Origin: Phaeovulum vinaykumarii | Lineage (GTDB): Bacteria > Pseudomonadota > Alphaproteobacteria > Rhodobacterales > Rhodobacteraceae | Length of the DNA: 64,000 bases | Direction: 5' to 3' | NCBI RefSeq assembly: GCF_900156695.1 | Contig: NZ_FTOM01000006.1 | Coordinates: 119,191-183,190, forward strand | Part shown: piece by piece, positions 1-12,483 of the stretch | Layout: each line of letters begins with the position of its first letter | Numbering within the stretch: position 1 is the stretch's first letter | Position numbers and translations under genes: made by a program | Notes under the pieces: generated by a model | What the model was told of the DNA's origin: nothing | The model's database searches: none | Seen by the model: the letters and a program-made list of their open reading frames with translations, nothing else

Positions 1-1044
1 CTGAAGGCGGCGCTGGCCGACCTGATCGCCCGCGAGGGGATCGAGATCGACGGCCTGTCCAAGCGCGACATCGACAGCTTCCTGTCCAAGGAAGCCCCCG
101 CCCAGCTGCGCAACCATGTGCTGGCCAACCCCGACCTGATCGGCACGACCATCGCCTTCGAGGTCATGACCAACGGCCGGATCGACGGCTATTTCAAGGG
201 CCGCGTCAGCCTGGATTCGGCCGAGCTTGACTCGAATGTCTCGCCGGCGCAGCTGCATCTGGCCGATGCGCTGAAGGACCGCGGGCTTCTGGGCACCGGC
301 TTCAACCTGGACTTCCTGACCGCGCCGGATGCCTCCGACCAGCGCCCCGAGGCCGCGGGCCTGGGCGTGGCGATCATCGGCTCGGCCTACATGATGATCG
401 TGGTGCTGTGCCTGGCGCTGCCGATCGGCGTGGCGGCTTCGATCTATCTCGAGGAATTCGCCCGCAAGAACTGGCTGACCGACCTCATCGAGGTGAACAT
501 CGCCAACCTGGCCGCCGTGCCCTCGATCGTCTTCGGGATCCTGGGTCTGGCCATCTTCATCAACTTCGCCGGGCTGCCGCAATCGGCGCCGATCGTCGGC
601 GGGCTGGTGCTGACGCTGATGACCCTGCCCACTATCATCATCTCGACGCGCGCGGCGCTCAGGGCGGTGCCGCCCTCGATCAAGGATGCGGCGCTGGGCA
701 TCGGGGCGTCGAAGACGCAGGCGGTGTTCCACCACGTCCTGCCGCTGGCCGCACCGGGCATCCTGACCGGGACGATCATCGGCCTGGCACAGGCGCTGGG
801 CGAAACCGCACCGCTGCTGCTGATCGGGATGGTGGCCTTTGTCCGCGAATATCCCGGCGCCCCGGTCGAGGGCTTCTTCGATCCCGCCTCGGCCTTGCCG
901 GTGCAGGTCTACAACTGGACGCAACGCGCCGACCCGGCCTTTGTCGAACGGGCCTCGGGGGCGATCATCGTGCTTCTGGCGTTCCTCGTGGTGATGAACA
1001 CCATCGCCATCGTGCTGCGTCGGCGCTACGAGCGGCGCTGGTAA
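1..1044 (+). CDS. pstA: Phosphate ABC transporter permease PstA (5' end outside window)
   Basis: Inner-membrane permease of the PstSCAB high-affinity phosphate importer. The frame is open from base 1, so the gene begins upstream; 347 codons are visible. A soluble or periplasmic stretch of about 120 residues is followed by a membrane segment (visible residues about 122-146), further hydrophobic helices, and the cytoplasmic EAA-type loop ([20 protein letters not shown]) that contacts the ATPase. It ends with a helix and a basic tail. pstB follows 13 bp downstream, then phoU and phoB, which fixes the identity as PstA rather than another binding-protein-dependent permease. Long N-terminal extensions are common in alphaproteobacterial PstA. 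The Pho-box promoter would lie outside the window. Confidence 0.93.
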   Translation: MKAALADLIAREGIEIDGLSKRDIDSFLSKEAPAQLRNHVLANPDLIGTTIAFEVMTNGRIDGYFKGRVSLDSAELDSNVSPAQLHLADALKDRGLLGTGFNLDFLTAPDASDQRPEAAGLGVAIIGSAYMMIVVLCLALPIGVAASIYLEEFARKNWLTDLIEVNIANLAAVPSIVFGILGLAIFINFAGLPQSAPIVGGLVLTLMTLPTIIISTRAALRAVPPSIKDAALGIGASKTQAVFHHVLPLAAPGILTGTIIGLAQALGETAPLLLIGMVAFVREYPGAPVEGFFDPASALPVQVYNWTQRADPAFVERASGAIIVLLAFLVVMNTIAIVLRRRYERRW

Positions 1045-1057
1045 GGGAGGCCGGACC

Positions 1058-1855
1058 ATGAACGACATGCGACTGATGGAGCGCAGCGCAATGACCAATG
1101 ACGTGAAGATTTCGGCCAGCCAGGTGCAGGTCTTCTATGGCGAGAGCCACGCGATCAAGGATGTGAACGTGGATATCCTCGACAAGACCGTGACGGCGTT
1201 CATCGGGCCGTCGGGCTGCGGGAAATCGACCTTCCTGCGCTGTCTCAACCGGATGAACGACACGATCGACATCTGCCGCGTGGAAGGCCGGATCACGCTG
1301 GACGGCGAAGACATCTATGACCGCGAGGTGGACCCCGTGCAGCTGCGCGCCCGCGTCGGCATGGTGTTCCAGAAACCCAACCCCTTCCCCAAGTCGATCT
1401 ACGACAACGTGGCCTATGGGCCCAAGATCCACGGCCAGGTGCGCAGCCGCGACGAGCTGGACGAGGTGGTCGAGAAATCCCTGCGCCGCGCCGCGCTGTG
1501 GGACGAGGTCAAGGACCGTCTGTCCGCCCCCGGCACCGGCCTTTCGGGCGGCCAGCAACAGCGCCTGTGCATCGCGCGCGCGGTGGCCACCAGCCCCGAG
1601 GTGCTGCTGATGGACGAACCGTGCTCGGCGCTCGACCCGATCGCCACGGCGCAGGTCGAGGAACTGATCGACGAGCTGCGCGAACAATTCTCGGTGGTGA
1701 TCGTCACCCACTCGATGCAGCAGGCCGCGCGGGTGTCGCAGCGCACCGCCTTCTTCCACCTGGGCAACCTGGTCGAATACGGCGAAACCGGCCAGATCTT
1801 CACCAATCCGGGCGATCCGCGCACTGAAAGCTACATTACCGGTCGTATCGGTTAA
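1058..1855 (+). CDS. pstB: Phosphate ABC transporter ATPase PstB
   Basis: ATP-hydrolysing subunit that drives phosphate import through PstC-PstA. The 265-residue protein has all ABC motifs: Walker [10 protein letters not shown] near residue 50, signature LSGGQQQR near 167, Walker B with the catalytic Glu ([11 protein letters not shown]) and the switch His in VIVTHSM. The sequence around the Q-loop ([16 protein letters not shown]) is diagnostic of PstB. The start is the ATG after GGGAGG at 1045-1050; an internal ATG at 1091 (MTNDVK) is an alternative that would remove 11 residues. Lies between pstA and phoU in one transcription unit, expected to be PhoB-regulated. Confidence 0.97.
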   Translation: MNDMRLMERSAMTNDVKISASQVQVFYGESHAIKDVNVDILDKTVTAFIGPSGCGKSTFLRCLNRMNDTIDICRVEGRITLDGEDIYDREVDPVQLRARVGMVFQKPNPFPKSIYDNVAYGPKIHGQVRSRDELDEVVEKSLRRAALWDEVKDRLSAPGTGLSGGQQQRLCIARAVATSPEVLLMDEPCSALDPIATAQVEELIDELREQFSVVIVTHSMQQAARVSQRTAFFHLGNLVEYGETGQIFTNPGDPRTESYITGRIG

Positions 1856-1872
1856 GGGGGGAGAACCAGACC

Positions 1873-2592
1873 ATGGCCAACGAACATCACATCGCGTCGG
1901 CATTCGACCGCGATCTCGAAGCCTGCCAGGCGCTTGTCGTCAAGATGGGCGGCATGGTCGAGGCCGCGATCCTCGATGCCGCGCTGGCGCTCGAGATGCG
2001 CGACGAGGAACTGGCCGAAGCCGTGCGCAAGCGCGACAAGGCCATTGACGCGCTGGAAGCCCAGATCAACGAGGAAGCCGCCCGCCTGATCGCGCTGCGC
2101 GCGCCCACCGCGTCGGACCTGCGGCTGGCGCTGACGGTGATGAAGATCGCCACCAGCCTTGAACGCGTGGGCGATTACGCCAAGAACATCGCCAAGCGCA
2201 CCCATGTTCTGGCCCACATGACGCCGATCAACGGCTCGGCCGGGGCGATCCGGCGCATGGCCAAGGCCGCCGAGGAAATGCTGCGCGACGCGCTCGACAG
2301 CTATATCCAGCGCGACGAGAAGCTGGCCGCCGACGTGCGCGCCCGCGATGTCGAGGTGGATCAGATGTATAACGCGCTGTTCCGCGAATTCCTGACCTAC
2401 ATGCTGGAAGACCCGCGCTCGATCACGGCCTGCATGCATCTGCATTTCATCGCCAAGAACGTCGAGCGCATGGGCGATCACGCGACCTCGATCGCCGAGC
2501 AGGTGATCTTCCTGGTCACGGGCGATCTGCCCGAGGAGCCGCGGCCCAAGACCAGCAGCGTCACCGATTTCGATATCGAGAACGAGAGGTAA
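1873..2592 (+). CDS. phoU: Phosphate signalling complex protein PhoU
   Basis: PhoU links the Pst transporter to the PhoR kinase and keeps the Pho regulon off when phosphate is plentiful. The 239-residue product has the expected two repeated three-helix PhoU units (about residues 10-110 and 115-215). Each contains a metal-binding E/DxxxD-like motif in the helix reading ERVGDYAKNIAKR (first unit) and ERMGDHATSIAEQ (second unit). The ATG follows a GGGGGGAGAA stretch; phoB begins 5 bp after the stop. The order pstA-pstB-phoU-phoB is standard for the group. Confidence 0.96.
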   Translation: MANEHHIASAFDRDLEACQALVVKMGGMVEAAILDAALALEMRDEELAEAVRKRDKAIDALEAQINEEAARLIALRAPTASDLRLALTVMKIATSLERVGDYAKNIAKRTHVLAHMTPINGSAGAIRRMAKAAEEMLRDALDSYIQRDEKLAADVRARDVEVDQMYNALFREFLTYMLEDPRSITACMHLHFIAKNVERMGDHATSIAEQVIFLVTGDLPEEPRPKTSSVTDFDIENER

Positions 2593-2597
2593 CGGGC

Positions 2598-3290
2598 ATG
2601 GCGGCACAGCAAGCCCCCTGTGTCCTGGTTGTCGAGGATGAAGGTGCCCAACGCGAGGTCCTGCGCTACAATCTCGAGGCCGAGGGTTTCCGTGTGGCGA
2701 TGGCCGAAAACGGCGACGAAGCGCTCTTGCTCGTCGCCGAGGAAAAGCCGGATCTGATCGTGCTGGACTGGATGCTGCCCAATGTCTCGGGGATCGAGAT
2801 CTGCCGGCGCGTGAAGGCCAATCCCGACACCCGCAATATCCCGATCATCATGCTTTCGGCGCGGTCCGAGGAAAACGACCGCGTGCGCGGTCTTGAGACC
2901 GGGGCGGATGATTACGTCGTGAAGCCCTATTCGGTGGTGGAGCTGATGGCGCGGCTGCGCACGCAATTGCGCCGCACGCGCCCCGCCGCGATGGGCGAGC
3001 GGCTGGTGTTCGAGGATATCATCCTCGATTCCGCCGAACACCGCGTCTACCGCGACGGCCAGCAATTGCACCTGGGCCCGACCGAATTCCGCCTGCTGTC
3101 GACGATGATGGAAAAACCCGGCCGGGTCTGGACGCGCGAGCAGCTTCTGGACCGCGTCTGGGGGCGCGACATCTATGTCGACACGCGCACCATCGACGTG
3201 CATGTGGGCCGGCTGCGCAAGGCGCTGATGGCCAAGGGCGGCTCGGACCCGGTGCGCACGGTGCGCGGCACCGGCTATTCGCTGGGCTGA
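2598..3290 (+). CDS. phoB: Phosphate regulon response regulator PhoB
   Basis: OmpR/PhoB-class response regulator that activates phosphate-starvation genes by binding Pho boxes. The 230-residue protein has an N-terminal receiver domain (acidic pair in VVEDEGAQ, phospho-acceptor Asp57 in LIVLDWMLPN, Lys in VVKPYSV) and a C-terminal winged helix from about residue 133 (LGPTEFRLLSTMMEKPGRVWTR and the recognition helix in TRTIDVHVGRLRKAL). Last gene of the pst unit. No phoR is visible downstream; in this group phoR often lies upstream of pstS, which is beyond the window edge. Confidence 0.96.
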   Translation: MAAQQAPCVLVVEDEGAQREVLRYNLEAEGFRVAMAENGDEALLLVAEEKPDLIVLDWMLPNVSGIEICRRVKANPDTRNIPIIMLSARSEENDRVRGLETGADDYVVKPYSVVELMARLRTQLRRTRPAAMGERLVFEDIILDSAEHRVYRDGQQLHLGPTEFRLLSTMMEKPGRVWTREQLLDRVWGRDIYVDTRTIDVHVGRLRKALMAKGGSDPVRTVRGTGYSLG

Positions 3291-3325
3291 TCTTTTCCCG
3301 CGCCTTGCTTCTGCGATCCGCGCGA

Positions 3326-4207
3326 TCAGGCGCGGGTCGCCAGAAAGGCATCCACCTCGGCACCGGCGGGAATGGCCTCGGCCGCGCCCGCCCGGCAGAC
3401 CGCAATGGCCGAAGCGGCCGCGGCGCGCCGGGCCGCCTGCGCGCGGGTCAGCCCCTGCGCCAGCCCCGCCACCAGATAGCCTGCGAACGTGTCGCCCGCG
3501 CCGGTGGTGTCGACCGCGCGCACCGGGAAAGCCGGCACGCGGATCACCTCGGCCTGCGCAAAGAGATGCCAGTCGGCCCCTTCGGCCCCGCGCGTCACGA
3601 TCACCTCGGGCACGCCCAGATCGGCCAGCCCGCAGCCCAGTGCCGCCTGCATCTGCTCGGCCTCAAGCGCGTTCAGCACCAGAAGCGTCAGATGCGGCAG
3701 CAGATCGCGCAGCGCGGCGGCGTCGAAGGGGGCTGCGGTGTGGATCACATGCATCCCGCGCGCCCGCGCCAGCGCCGCCGCCTCGATCCCGGCCGAGGTC
3801 TCGTTCTGGGTCAGAAGCGCATCCCCCGGCTGGGCCGCGGCCAGCGCCTCGGCCACCCAATCGGCGCCCAGCGCGCGGTTGGCGCCGGGATGGATCAGGA
3901 TCGAATTCTCGGCCCCGTCATCGACCATGATCACCGCATGGCCCGTCACCGTCGAGAGCCGCGCGACATAGCCGCAATCGACCCCGAAGCCCTCGAGACG
4001 GGCAACCGCCCAGTCGCCGTCAGGCCCCACCGCGCCGATATGGCAGACACGGGCGCCCGCGCGCGCCACCGCCACCGATTGGTTGGCGCCCTTGCCGCCC
4101 AGCCCGGTCGACAGGCTGCGGGCGGCGACGGTCTCTCCCGGCGCGGGCAGGCGCCCGACGCGATAGACGTGATCGAGATTGATCGAGCCGAGATTGAAGA
4201 CCTGCAT
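3326..4207 (-). CDS. rbsK: Ribokinase-like PfkB-family sugar kinase
   Basis: PfkB carbohydrate kinase, most like ribokinase: ATP-dependent phosphorylation of a pentose. The 293-residue protein has the N-terminal PfkB signature ([18 protein letters not shown]), where the GGKGAN core binds substrate, and the C-terminal signature [18 protein letters not shown] with the catalytic Asp. The chosen ATG at 4207 gives the usual N-terminus ([18 protein letters not shown]); an open frame extends upstream but into maeB. It begins 13 bp after the maeB stop on the same strand, so the two are probably cotranscribed, although no metabolic link is obvious. No ribose transporter or epimerase accompanies it, so the true sugar is uncertain. 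Confidence 0.85.
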   Translation of the reverse strand: MQVFNLGSINLDHVYRVGRLPAPGETVAARSLSTGLGGKGANQSVAVARAGARVCHIGAVGPDGDWAVARLEGFGVDCGYVARLSTVTGHAVIMVDDGAENSILIHPGANRALGADWVAEALAAAQPGDALLTQNETSAGIEAAALARARGMHVIHTAAPFDAAALRDLLPHLTLLVLNALEAEQMQAALGCGLADLGVPEVIVTRGAEGADWHLFAQAEVIRVPAFPVRAVDTTGAGDTFAGYLVAGLAQGLTRAQAARRAAAASAIAVCRAGAAEAIPAGAEVDAFLATRA

Positions 4208-4220
4208 CGCCCCGCGCGCG

Positions 4221-6488
<2,268 letters not shown>

Positions 6489-6524
6489 GACGGGGGCGGC
6501 TCCTCCTGCAAGCCCTGCCCTCTT

Positions 6525-6561
6525 AGCGCCAAGGTCCAACGGCCTCAATGGATTTGGCGCT
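6525..6561. promoter_or_regulatory. Inverted repeat in the maeB-mutS divergent promoter region
   Basis: AGCGCCAA at 6525-6532 and its exact reverse complement TTGGCGCT at 6554-6561 are separated by 21 bp, in the 126-bp gap between maeB (minus) and mutS (plus). A third copy of the GCGCCAA core lies near 6591. This could be an operator for either gene or chance in GC-rich DNA. Confidence 0.3.
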
Positions 6562-6614
6562 TTTCGGGGCGCGGCAGCTTCGCTAGGTTCCGCGCCAAAC
6601 CGGGGGGGACAGAC

Positions 6615-9260
6615 GTGAGCGCATCCACCATCACGCCGATGATGGCGCAATATCTGGAGATCAGGGCCGCCAATCCGGGCGCGCTGCTGTTCTATCGGAT
6701 GGGGGATTTCTACGAGATGTTCTTCGAGGACGCGGTGGCGGCCTCGGCGGCGCTCGACATTGCGCTGACCAAGCGCGGCACCCACGAGGGCGAGCCGATC
6801 CCGATGTGCGGCGTGCCCGTCCATGCCGCGGAAGGCTATCTGCTGACGCTGATCCGCAAGGGGTTCCGCGTGGCCATCGCCGAGCAGATGGAAGACCCGG
6901 CCGAGGCCCGCAAGCGCGGCGCGAAATCCGTGGTCCGGCGCGAGGTGGTGCGCCTGGTCACCCCCGGCACCCTGACCGAGGAAAGCCTTCTGGAGGCCCG
7001 GCGCGCCAATTACCTGGCGGCCTGGGCGGGGCTGCGCGATCAGGGCGCGCTGGCCTGGGTGGATATCTCGACCGGGGAATTCCGGGTGATGGAATGCCCG
7101 CTGATGCGGCTGGGGCCGGAACTGGCCCGGCTGACCCCGCGCGAGGTGCTGGTGTCCGAGACGAACGAGGCCGAAATCGCCGAATTCGTGACGGTTTCGG
7201 GGGCGGCACTGACGCCCCTGGCGCGCGCCAGCTTCGACAGCCAGGGCGCGGAAAAGCGGCTGTGCGCGCTGTGGCAGGTGGGCACGCTCGATGCCTTTGG
7301 CAGTTTCGCGCGGGCCGAATTGTCGGCGATGGGGGCGCTGGCCGATTACATCGACCTGACCCAGCGCGGGCGGCTGCCGCTGCTGCGCCCGCCGGTGCGT
7401 GAATCGCTGGGCGGGGTCGTGCAGATCGACGCGGCCACGCGGCGCAACCTGGAACTGACGCAGGCGCTTTCGGGCGGGCGCGAGGGCTCGCTTCTGGCGA
7501 CGATCGACCGCACCCGCACCGCCGCCGGCGCGCGCCTGCTGGAACGCCGGATCGCGGCCCCCGCGCGCGATCTGCGCGAGATCCGCGACCGCCAGACGGC
7601 GGTGCAATACCTGCTCGACGACAGCCTGTTTCGCGCCGATCTGCGCGAGGCCCTGGGCCGTGTGCCCGACATGGACCGCGCGCTGTCGCGGCTGGCGCTG
7701 GAGCGGGGCGGGCCGCGCGACATGACCGCGATCCGCGCGGGCCTTGCGCAGGCCGAGACCATCGCCGCGATGCTGCAAGACGCCCCCGACCGGCTGGCCC
7801 GCGCGGCCCAGGCGCTGGTCGGCCACGAGACCCTTCTGGCCCGGCTCGAGGCGGCGCTGATCGACAGCCCCCCGCTTCTGGCGCGCGACGGCGGCTTCAT
7901 CGCCCAGGGCTTCGATGCCGAACTGGACGAAACCCGCCGTCTGCGCGACGAGGGGCGCGGCGTCATCGCCGCCATGCAGGCCCGCTATGCCAGCGAAACC
8001 GGGATCTCGGCGCTGAAGATCAAGCACAATAACGTGCTGGGCTATTTCATCGAGACCACGGCCACCCATGCCGAACGGATGCTGGCGCCACCGCTGAGCG
8101 AGACCTTCATCCACCGCCAGACCACCGCGAACCAGATCCGCTTCACCACGGTCGAGCTGAGCGCGCTGGAAACGCGCATCCTGAACGCGGGCGCGCAGGC
8201 GCTCGAGATCGAGAAGCGTCTCTTCGACGAGATGCGCCGCGCCATTCTGGACGAGGCCGGGCGCATCGGGGCCGCCGCCGCCGCGCTGGCCGAGATCGAC
8301 GTGGCCGCGGGCTTTGCGGAGCTGGCGGCGGGCGGCGAATGGTGCGCGCCCATCGTGGACGACAGCCGCGCCTTCGAGATCGAGGCCGGGCGGCATCCGG
8401 TCGTGGAGGCCGCGTTGAGCCGCGCGGGCGCGCCCTTCGTGGCCAATGATTGCAAGCTGAGCCAGGGGCAATCGCCCGCGATCTGGTTGCTGACCGGGCC
8501 GAACATGGCCGGTAAATCGACCTTCCTGCGGCAGAACGCGCTGATCGCGCTGCTGGCGCAGGCGGGGGCGCATGTGCCGGCGCGGCGGGCGCGGCTGGGG
8601 CTGGTCAGCCAGATCTTCAGCCGGGTCGGCGCCTCGGACGATCTGGCGCGGGGGCGGTCGACCTTCATGGTCGAGATGGTCGAGACCGCCGCCATCCTGA
8701 ACCAGGCCGATGACCGGGCGCTGGTGATCCTGGACGAGATCGGGCGCGGCACGGCCACCTGGGACGGGCTGTCCATCGCCTGGGCGGTGCTCGAGCATCT
8801 GCACGCCACGAACCGGTGCCGGGCGCTGTTTGCCACCCATTACCACGAGATGACGGGGCTGGCGGCCAAGCTGGACGGGGTGGAAAACGCCACCGTCAGC
8901 GTGAAGGAATGGAACGGCGAGGTGATCTTCCTGCACGAGGTCCGGCGAGGTGCCGCGGATCGGTCCTATGGCGTGCAGGTGGCGCGTCTGGCCGGTCTTC
9001 CGGCCAGCGTGGTCGAGCGCGCGCGGGTGCTTCTGGAAACGCTGGAGGCGGGCGCGCGCGATGGCGGCCCGCGGCCGGCAGCCCTTCTGGACGACCTGCC
9101 GCTGTTTCAGGCCCAGGTTCCGGCACCCGCGGCGCCGCAGCCTGTCTCGAACCCGCTGGCCGAGCATCTGGCTGATCTGCACCCCGACGACATGACCCCG
9201 CGCGAGGCGCTCGAGGCGCTCTATGCCCTCAAACGGCTTGCCGCAGATGGGTCGTGCTGA
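6615..9260 (+). CDS. mutS: DNA mismatch repair ATPase MutS
   Basis: Recognises mismatches and small loops and starts methyl-independent mismatch repair with MutL. The 881-residue product starts with a GTG at 6615; the frame is open far upstream through antisense maeB, but the family N-terminus ([30 protein letters not shown]) fixes the start. The mismatch-reading Phe-Tyr-Glu is present ([11 protein letters not shown]). Walker [10 protein letters not shown] lies at about residue 630, Walker [12 protein letters not shown] follows, and the His switch reads [10 protein letters not shown]-terminal extension carries the usual dimer or clamp-binding tail. The last 32 bp overlap the convergent Ala-rich gene. 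Confidence 0.96.
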   Translation: MSASTITPMMAQYLEIRAANPGALLFYRMGDFYEMFFEDAVAASAALDIALTKRGTHEGEPIPMCGVPVHAAEGYLLTLIRKGFRVAIAEQMEDPAEARKRGAKSVVRREVVRLVTPGTLTEESLLEARRANYLAAWAGLRDQGALAWVDISTGEFRVMECPLMRLGPELARLTPREVLVSETNEAEIAEFVTVSGAALTPLARASFDSQGAEKRLCALWQVGTLDAFGSFARAELSAMGALADYIDLTQRGRLPLLRPPVRESLGGVVQIDAATRRNLELTQALSGGREGSLLATIDRTRTAAGARLLERRIAAPARDLREIRDRQTAVQYLLDDSLFRADLREALGRVPDMDRALSRLALERGGPRDMTAIRAGLAQAETIAAMLQDAPDRLARAAQALVGHETLLARLEAALIDSPPLLARDGGFIAQGFDAELDETRRLRDEGRGVIAAMQARYASETGISALKIKHNNVLGYFIETTATHAERMLAPPLSETFIHRQTTANQIRFTTVELSALETRILNAGAQALEIEKRLFDEMRRAILDEAGRIGAAAAALAEIDVAAGFAELAAGGEWCAPIVDDSRAFEIEAGRHPVVEAALSRAGAPFVANDCKLSQGQSPAIWLLTGPNMAGKSTFLRQNALIALLAQAGAHVPARRARLGLVSQIFSRVGASDDLARGRSTFMVEMVETAAILNQADDRALVILDEIGRGTATWDGLSIAWAVLEHLHATNRCRALFATHYHEMTGLAAKLDGVENATVSVKEWNGEVIFLHEVRRGAADRSYGVQVARLAGLPASVVERARVLLETLEAGARDGGPRPAALLDDLPLFQAQVPAPAAPQPVSNPLAEHLADLHPDDMTPREALEALYALKRLAADGSC

Positions 9261-9939
9261 CGGTCTCGGCCTTGGCCGGCTGAACCGCGGCGACATCGGC
9301 GCCCTTGGTGAAACCGGTCCCGATTTCCGGGATCGTGGCCATGGTCGCGCCCTCGTCCGGGACCGACGGGAAATCGACCTCGGGCAGGTCGGGCAGCGTG
9401 CCGGCCTCGACCTCGGTCTCGTCCGAGGTGGCGGAGGTCGACGTCGCGGCGCCGGTGCCGTCGGCGGCGTCCTTGTCGCGGCTGGCGCGGGTGGATTTGG
9501 CGTCGTCCTCGCGGTTGGCCATGGCGGCCATCTTCGAGGCCTCGGGCGCCTTGGTCATGTCCTTCTGGGACTGGGCCAGCGCCGGCGCGCTGGTCGCCGA
9601 GCGGAAGGCCGCAGCCGCGGCAATGGCCGCCGCGGCGCTGGCGCCGGGGATGACTTCCTTGACCTCGACCCCGGCCTTGGAGGCCGCTTCGGCCGAGGCA
9701 GGCCCCATGGCCGACAGGACCGCCGACAGCGCCGAGGCGGCGGCTGCGGGATTGGCCGCGGCCACGGTGGCCAGGGCCTGCTTTTCCTTGACGTTATTCA
9801 CGACCGACGAGGTCGCAGCATGGGCGGTGGCCAGATCGGAGACCACGCCCGCAAGATCTTCGTGGACACGGTTGCTCTGTTGGATCTGGGACATCATGCT
9901 GGCCCAGGACGTGCCGACGAGCGAGCTGGAGAGTGACAT
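9229..9939 (-). CDS. Ala-rich hypothetical protein
   Basis: Not recognised. 236 residues with three parts: an N-terminal amphipathic helical stretch (about 1-60: [20 protein letters not shown]), a low-complexity Ala-rich middle (about 60-150) and an acidic Ser/Thr/Asp/Pro-rich tail. No signal peptide or membrane segment. It is likely to be a real gene: the start at 9939 is preceded by CAAGG about 8 bp upstream, an AT-rich promoter-like stretch lies at 9945-10020, and the antisense frames are worse. Its 3' end overlaps mutS by 32 bp, convergently. The N-terminus resembles small helical RebB/killing-factor-type proteins only in composition, so no function is claimed. Confidence 0.55.
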   Translation of the reverse strand: MSLSSSLVGTSWASMMSQIQQSNRVHEDLAGVVSDLATAHAATSSVVNNVKEKQALATVAAANPAAAASALSAVLSAMGPASAEAASKAGVEVKEVIPGASAAAAIAAAAAFRSATSAPALAQSQKDMTKAPEASKMAAMANREDDAKSTRASRDKDAADGTGAATSTSATSDETEVEAGTLPDLPEVDFPSVPDEGATMATIPEIGTGFTKGADVAAVQPAKAETVSTTHLRQAV

Positions 9940-10035
9940 CGGGATACCTTGGAAACAGAACTCTATCTGTCAAAGATACCCCGAAAATGCCTCGCGGTCT
10001 TTTTGTGATTTGTTAATGGGTTAAGAGACCGTGAA

Positions 10036-10587
10036 TCACGATTTCGGCGTCGAGGACACCCCCACCTGCGCCGGACGCAGCAGCCGGTCATGGATCACGA
10101 AACCCTCGGCCATCACCTGGATGATGTCGCCGGCCGTGGTGCCGGGCACGGGGGCTTCGAACATCGCCTGATGCAGCTGCGGGTCAAAGCTGTCCCCGAC
10201 CGCCGGGCTGACCGGCTTAATCCCATGTTTTGCAAAGGTATTCACCAGTTCGCGCAGGGTCAGTTCGACGCCTTCGATCAGCGCCGCGGCGGCCGCGCGC
10301 TGCTCGTCGGTGGCCGCTTCCAGCGCCCGCTTGAGCGCGTCATGCACGGGCAGAAGATCGCGCGCCAGCTTGGTGCCGCCGAATTGCTCGGCCTCGCGGC
10401 GCTCGCGCTCGAAGCGCTTGCGGTTGTTCTCGGAATCCGCCAGCGCGCGCATGAAACGGTCGCGCAGCTCGTCGCGTTCGGCACGAAGCGATTCGATCTC
10501 GTCCGCCGCGGCCTCGGCGGCACCCGCAGTGTCCTCGTCGATCGCGGCCTGATTCTCGGCCAGTTCGTCCTTCTTCATCTCGCTCAT
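10036..10587 (-). CDS. grpE: Nucleotide exchange factor GrpE
   Basis: Cochaperone that releases ADP from DnaK. The protein has an acidic N-terminal tail, a long coiled coil (about residues 28-90, AERDELRDRFMRALADSENN) and the C-terminal beta-wing domain with the family signature (GDSFDPQLHQAMFEAP and GFVIHDRLLRPAQVGV). I chose the ATG at 10587 because GGAGG lies 6 bp before it; the ATG at 10593, whose ATGA overlaps the hrcA stop, has GGAGG directly abutting it and is less likely. Second gene of an hrcA-grpE operon; dnaK is not in the window. Confidence 0.95.
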   Translation of the reverse strand: MSEMKKDELAENQAAIDEDTAGAAEAAADEIESLRAERDELRDRFMRALADSENNRKRFERERREAEQFGGTKLARDLLPVHDALKRALEAATDEQRAAAAALIEGVELTLRELVNTFAKHGIKPVSPAVGDSFDPQLHQAMFEAPVPGTTAGDIIQVMAEGFVIHDRLLRPAQVGVSSTPKS

Positions 10588-10589
10588 CG

Positions 10590-11657
10590 TCATCCTCCGG
10601 GCTGGCCCGACAGAAGCCGGCCCACCAACTGTGCCGTATAATCGACGATCGGAACGATCCGGCCATAGTTCAGCCGTGTCGGGCCGATCACGCCCACCGC
10701 TCCGATCACCTTCCGATCCGCGTTCATATAGGGAGAGACCACCAGAGAGGAACCCGAAAGTGAAAAAAGCTTGTTCTCCGAGCCGATGAAAATGCGCACG
10801 CCCTCGCCCTGTTCGGTCAGTTCGATGAAGTCGGCCAGATCGCGCGTGCGCTCGAGATCGTCGAACAGGATGCGGATGCGCTCGAGATCCTCGGCAACGG
10901 CGCCCTCGATCAGATTGGAGCGCCCGCGCACGATCAGCCGTTCGCGGTGGACGGGCCCGTCATCCCATTGCGCCAGCCCCTGTTCGATCAGATCCGCGGC
11001 CAGAAGGTCCAGTTCCGCGCGCCGGCGGTCGATCTCGGCGCCGATGGCGCTGCGCAGATCACCCAGGCTGCGGCCCTCGGCGATGGCGTTGAGGAAATTC
11101 GCCGCCTCGCGCATCGACGAAGGCGTCTGTCCGGGCGGCGGCGTGAACAGACGGTTCTCGACCTGGCCATCGGCAAAGACCAGAACCACCAAAGCCCGGT
11201 CCGGCGCAAGGCCCACGAATTCGACGTGCCGGATCGGCGCCTCGTGCTTGGGCGACAGGACCAGCGACGCCCCCCGCGTGATCGCCGAAAGCACCCCCCC
11301 CACCCGGTCGAGCAGCGCACCCACGTCCTGATCGTTGCGCGCCAGCCCGGCCTCGATGCGGGTCCGGTCGGTCTCGTCGACCTCGCCGACCTCGAGAATG
11401 CCATCGACGAACATCCGCAGACCCAGATGCGTGGGGATGCGCCCGGCCGAGACATGCGGGCTGTCCAGAAGCCCCATGAATTCCAGATCCTGCATCACGT
11501 TGCGCACGGTCGCGGCCGAGATCTTCTCGGAAAGCTGCCGTGTCAGCGTGCGCGAGCCCACGGGCTCGCCGGTTTCCAGATACCCCTCGACCACGCGGCG
11601 AAACACCTCGCGCGAGCGGTCGTTCAGATCCTGAAGCGCGGTGCCGTTATCAGCCAT
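10590..11657 (-). CDS. hrcA: Heat-inducible transcription repressor HrcA
   Basis: Repressor of heat-shock operons that binds CIRCE elements and is folded by GroEL. 355 residues: an N-terminal winged helix (about 1-80; ETGEPVGSRTLTRQL, recognition helix SAATVRNVMQDLE, then the typical HVSAGRIPTHLGLRMFVD), followed by a GAF-like core and dimer domain ending in IGVIGPTRLNYGRIVPIVDY. Stop overlaps the grpE start region. Transcribed divergently from rph over a 115-bp gap in which I found no CIRCE inverted repeat (TTAGCACTC-N9-GAGTGCTAA), so autoregulation through CIRCE at this site is not supported. Confidence 0.95.
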   Translation of the reverse strand: MADNGTALQDLNDRSREVFRRVVEGYLETGEPVGSRTLTRQLSEKISAATVRNVMQDLEFMGLLDSPHVSAGRIPTHLGLRMFVDGILEVGEVDETDRTRIEAGLARNDQDVGALLDRVGGVLSAITRGASLVLSPKHEAPIRHVEFVGLAPDRALVVLVFADGQVENRLFTPPPGQTPSSMREAANFLNAIAEGRSLGDLRSAIGAEIDRRRAELDLLAADLIEQGLAQWDDGPVHRERLIVRGRSNLIEGAVAEDLERIRILFDDLERTRDLADFIELTEQGEGVRIFIGSENKLFSLSGSSLVVSPYMNADRKVIGAVGVIGPTRLNYGRIVPIVDYTAQLVGRLLSGQPGG

Positions 11658-11772
11658 CTTCCACCCTCGATGCCTGTCCCCCGGTTAGTGGCGGCCGGGG
11701 GATGCGTCAATCGGGGTTGCATGGGGGCACGGGCGGCCTTTAATGGACCCGACCCGAGCGAAAGGAAGAACC

Positions 11773-12483
11773 ATGCGCCCCTCTGGCAGAAAATTGGATG
11801 AAATGCGCAAGATTTCAATCGAGCCGAATGTCTCCAAACACGCCGAGGGCTCCTGCCTGATCCGAATGGGCGACACACGCGTGCTGTGCACGGCCACCAT
11901 CGAGGACCGCCCGCCGCCCTTCCTGAAGGGCACGGGCCTGGGCTGGGTGACGGCCGAATACGGCATGCTGCCGCGCGCCACCAACACCCGCAACCGCCGC
12001 GAGGCCGCCGCCGGCAAGCAATCCGGCCGCACGCAGGAAATCCAGCGTCTGATCGGCCGGGCCCTGCGCGCCGGCATCGACCGCGTGGCCCTGGGCGAGC
12101 GCCAGATCGTGGTGGATTGCGACGTGCTCCAGGCCGATGGCGGCACCCGCTGCGCCTCGATCACCGGCGGCTGGGTGGCGCTGCGCCTGGCGGTGAACAA
12201 GCTGATGAAGGCCGGGATCTGCGCCTCGGACCCGATCGTGGACAACGTGGCCGCGATTTCCTGCGGGATCTATGCCGGTCAGCCGGTGCTGGATCTGGAT
12301 TACGCCGAGGACAGCGAGGCCGGCGTGGACGGCAATTTCGTGATGACCGGCCGTGGACGCCTGATCGAGGTGCAGATGTCGGCCGAGGGCGCCACCTTCG
12401 ACCGCACCCAGATGTCGGAACTGCTGGATCTGGCGCAAAAGGGCGTCGCCTCGCTGGTCACGGCGCAGAACGTGGCGCTGTGA
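11773..12483 (+). CDS. rph: Ribonuclease PH
   Basis: Phosphorolytic 3'-5' exoribonuclease that trims tRNA 3' ends. The 236-residue protein begins [19 protein letters not shown], the classic RNase PH start, after an AAGGAAG ribosome site at 11762-11768. Active-site elements are present: the Arg-rich phosphate loop in [31 protein letters not shown] and the catalytic Asp in [18 protein letters not shown]. The stop TGA shares its last base with the rdgB ATG. First gene of a four-gene unit (rph, rdgB, RidA-like, hemW). Confidence 0.97.
   Translation: MRPSGRKLDEMRKISIEPNVSKHAEGSCLIRMGDTRVLCTATIEDRPPPFLKGTGLGWVTAEYGMLPRATNTRNRREAAAGKQSGRTQEIQRLIGRALRAGIDRVALGERQIVVDCDVLQADGGTRCASITGGWVALRLAVNKLMKAGICASDPIVDNVAAISCGIYAGQPVLDLDYAEDSEAGVDGNFVMTGRGRLIEVQMSAEGATFDRTQMSELLDLAQKGVASLVTAQNVAL

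Noticed and set aside
3297..3336. CCCGCGCCT/AGGCGCGGG inverted repeat between phoB and the sugar kinase as a terminator.
   Set aside because: 22-nt loop, overlaps the kinase stop and has no T-run in a useful position.
9980..10025. TTAACCCATTAA-like motif as a CtrA site before the Ala-rich gene.
   Set aside because: Spacer between TTAA halves is 4 bp rather than 7.
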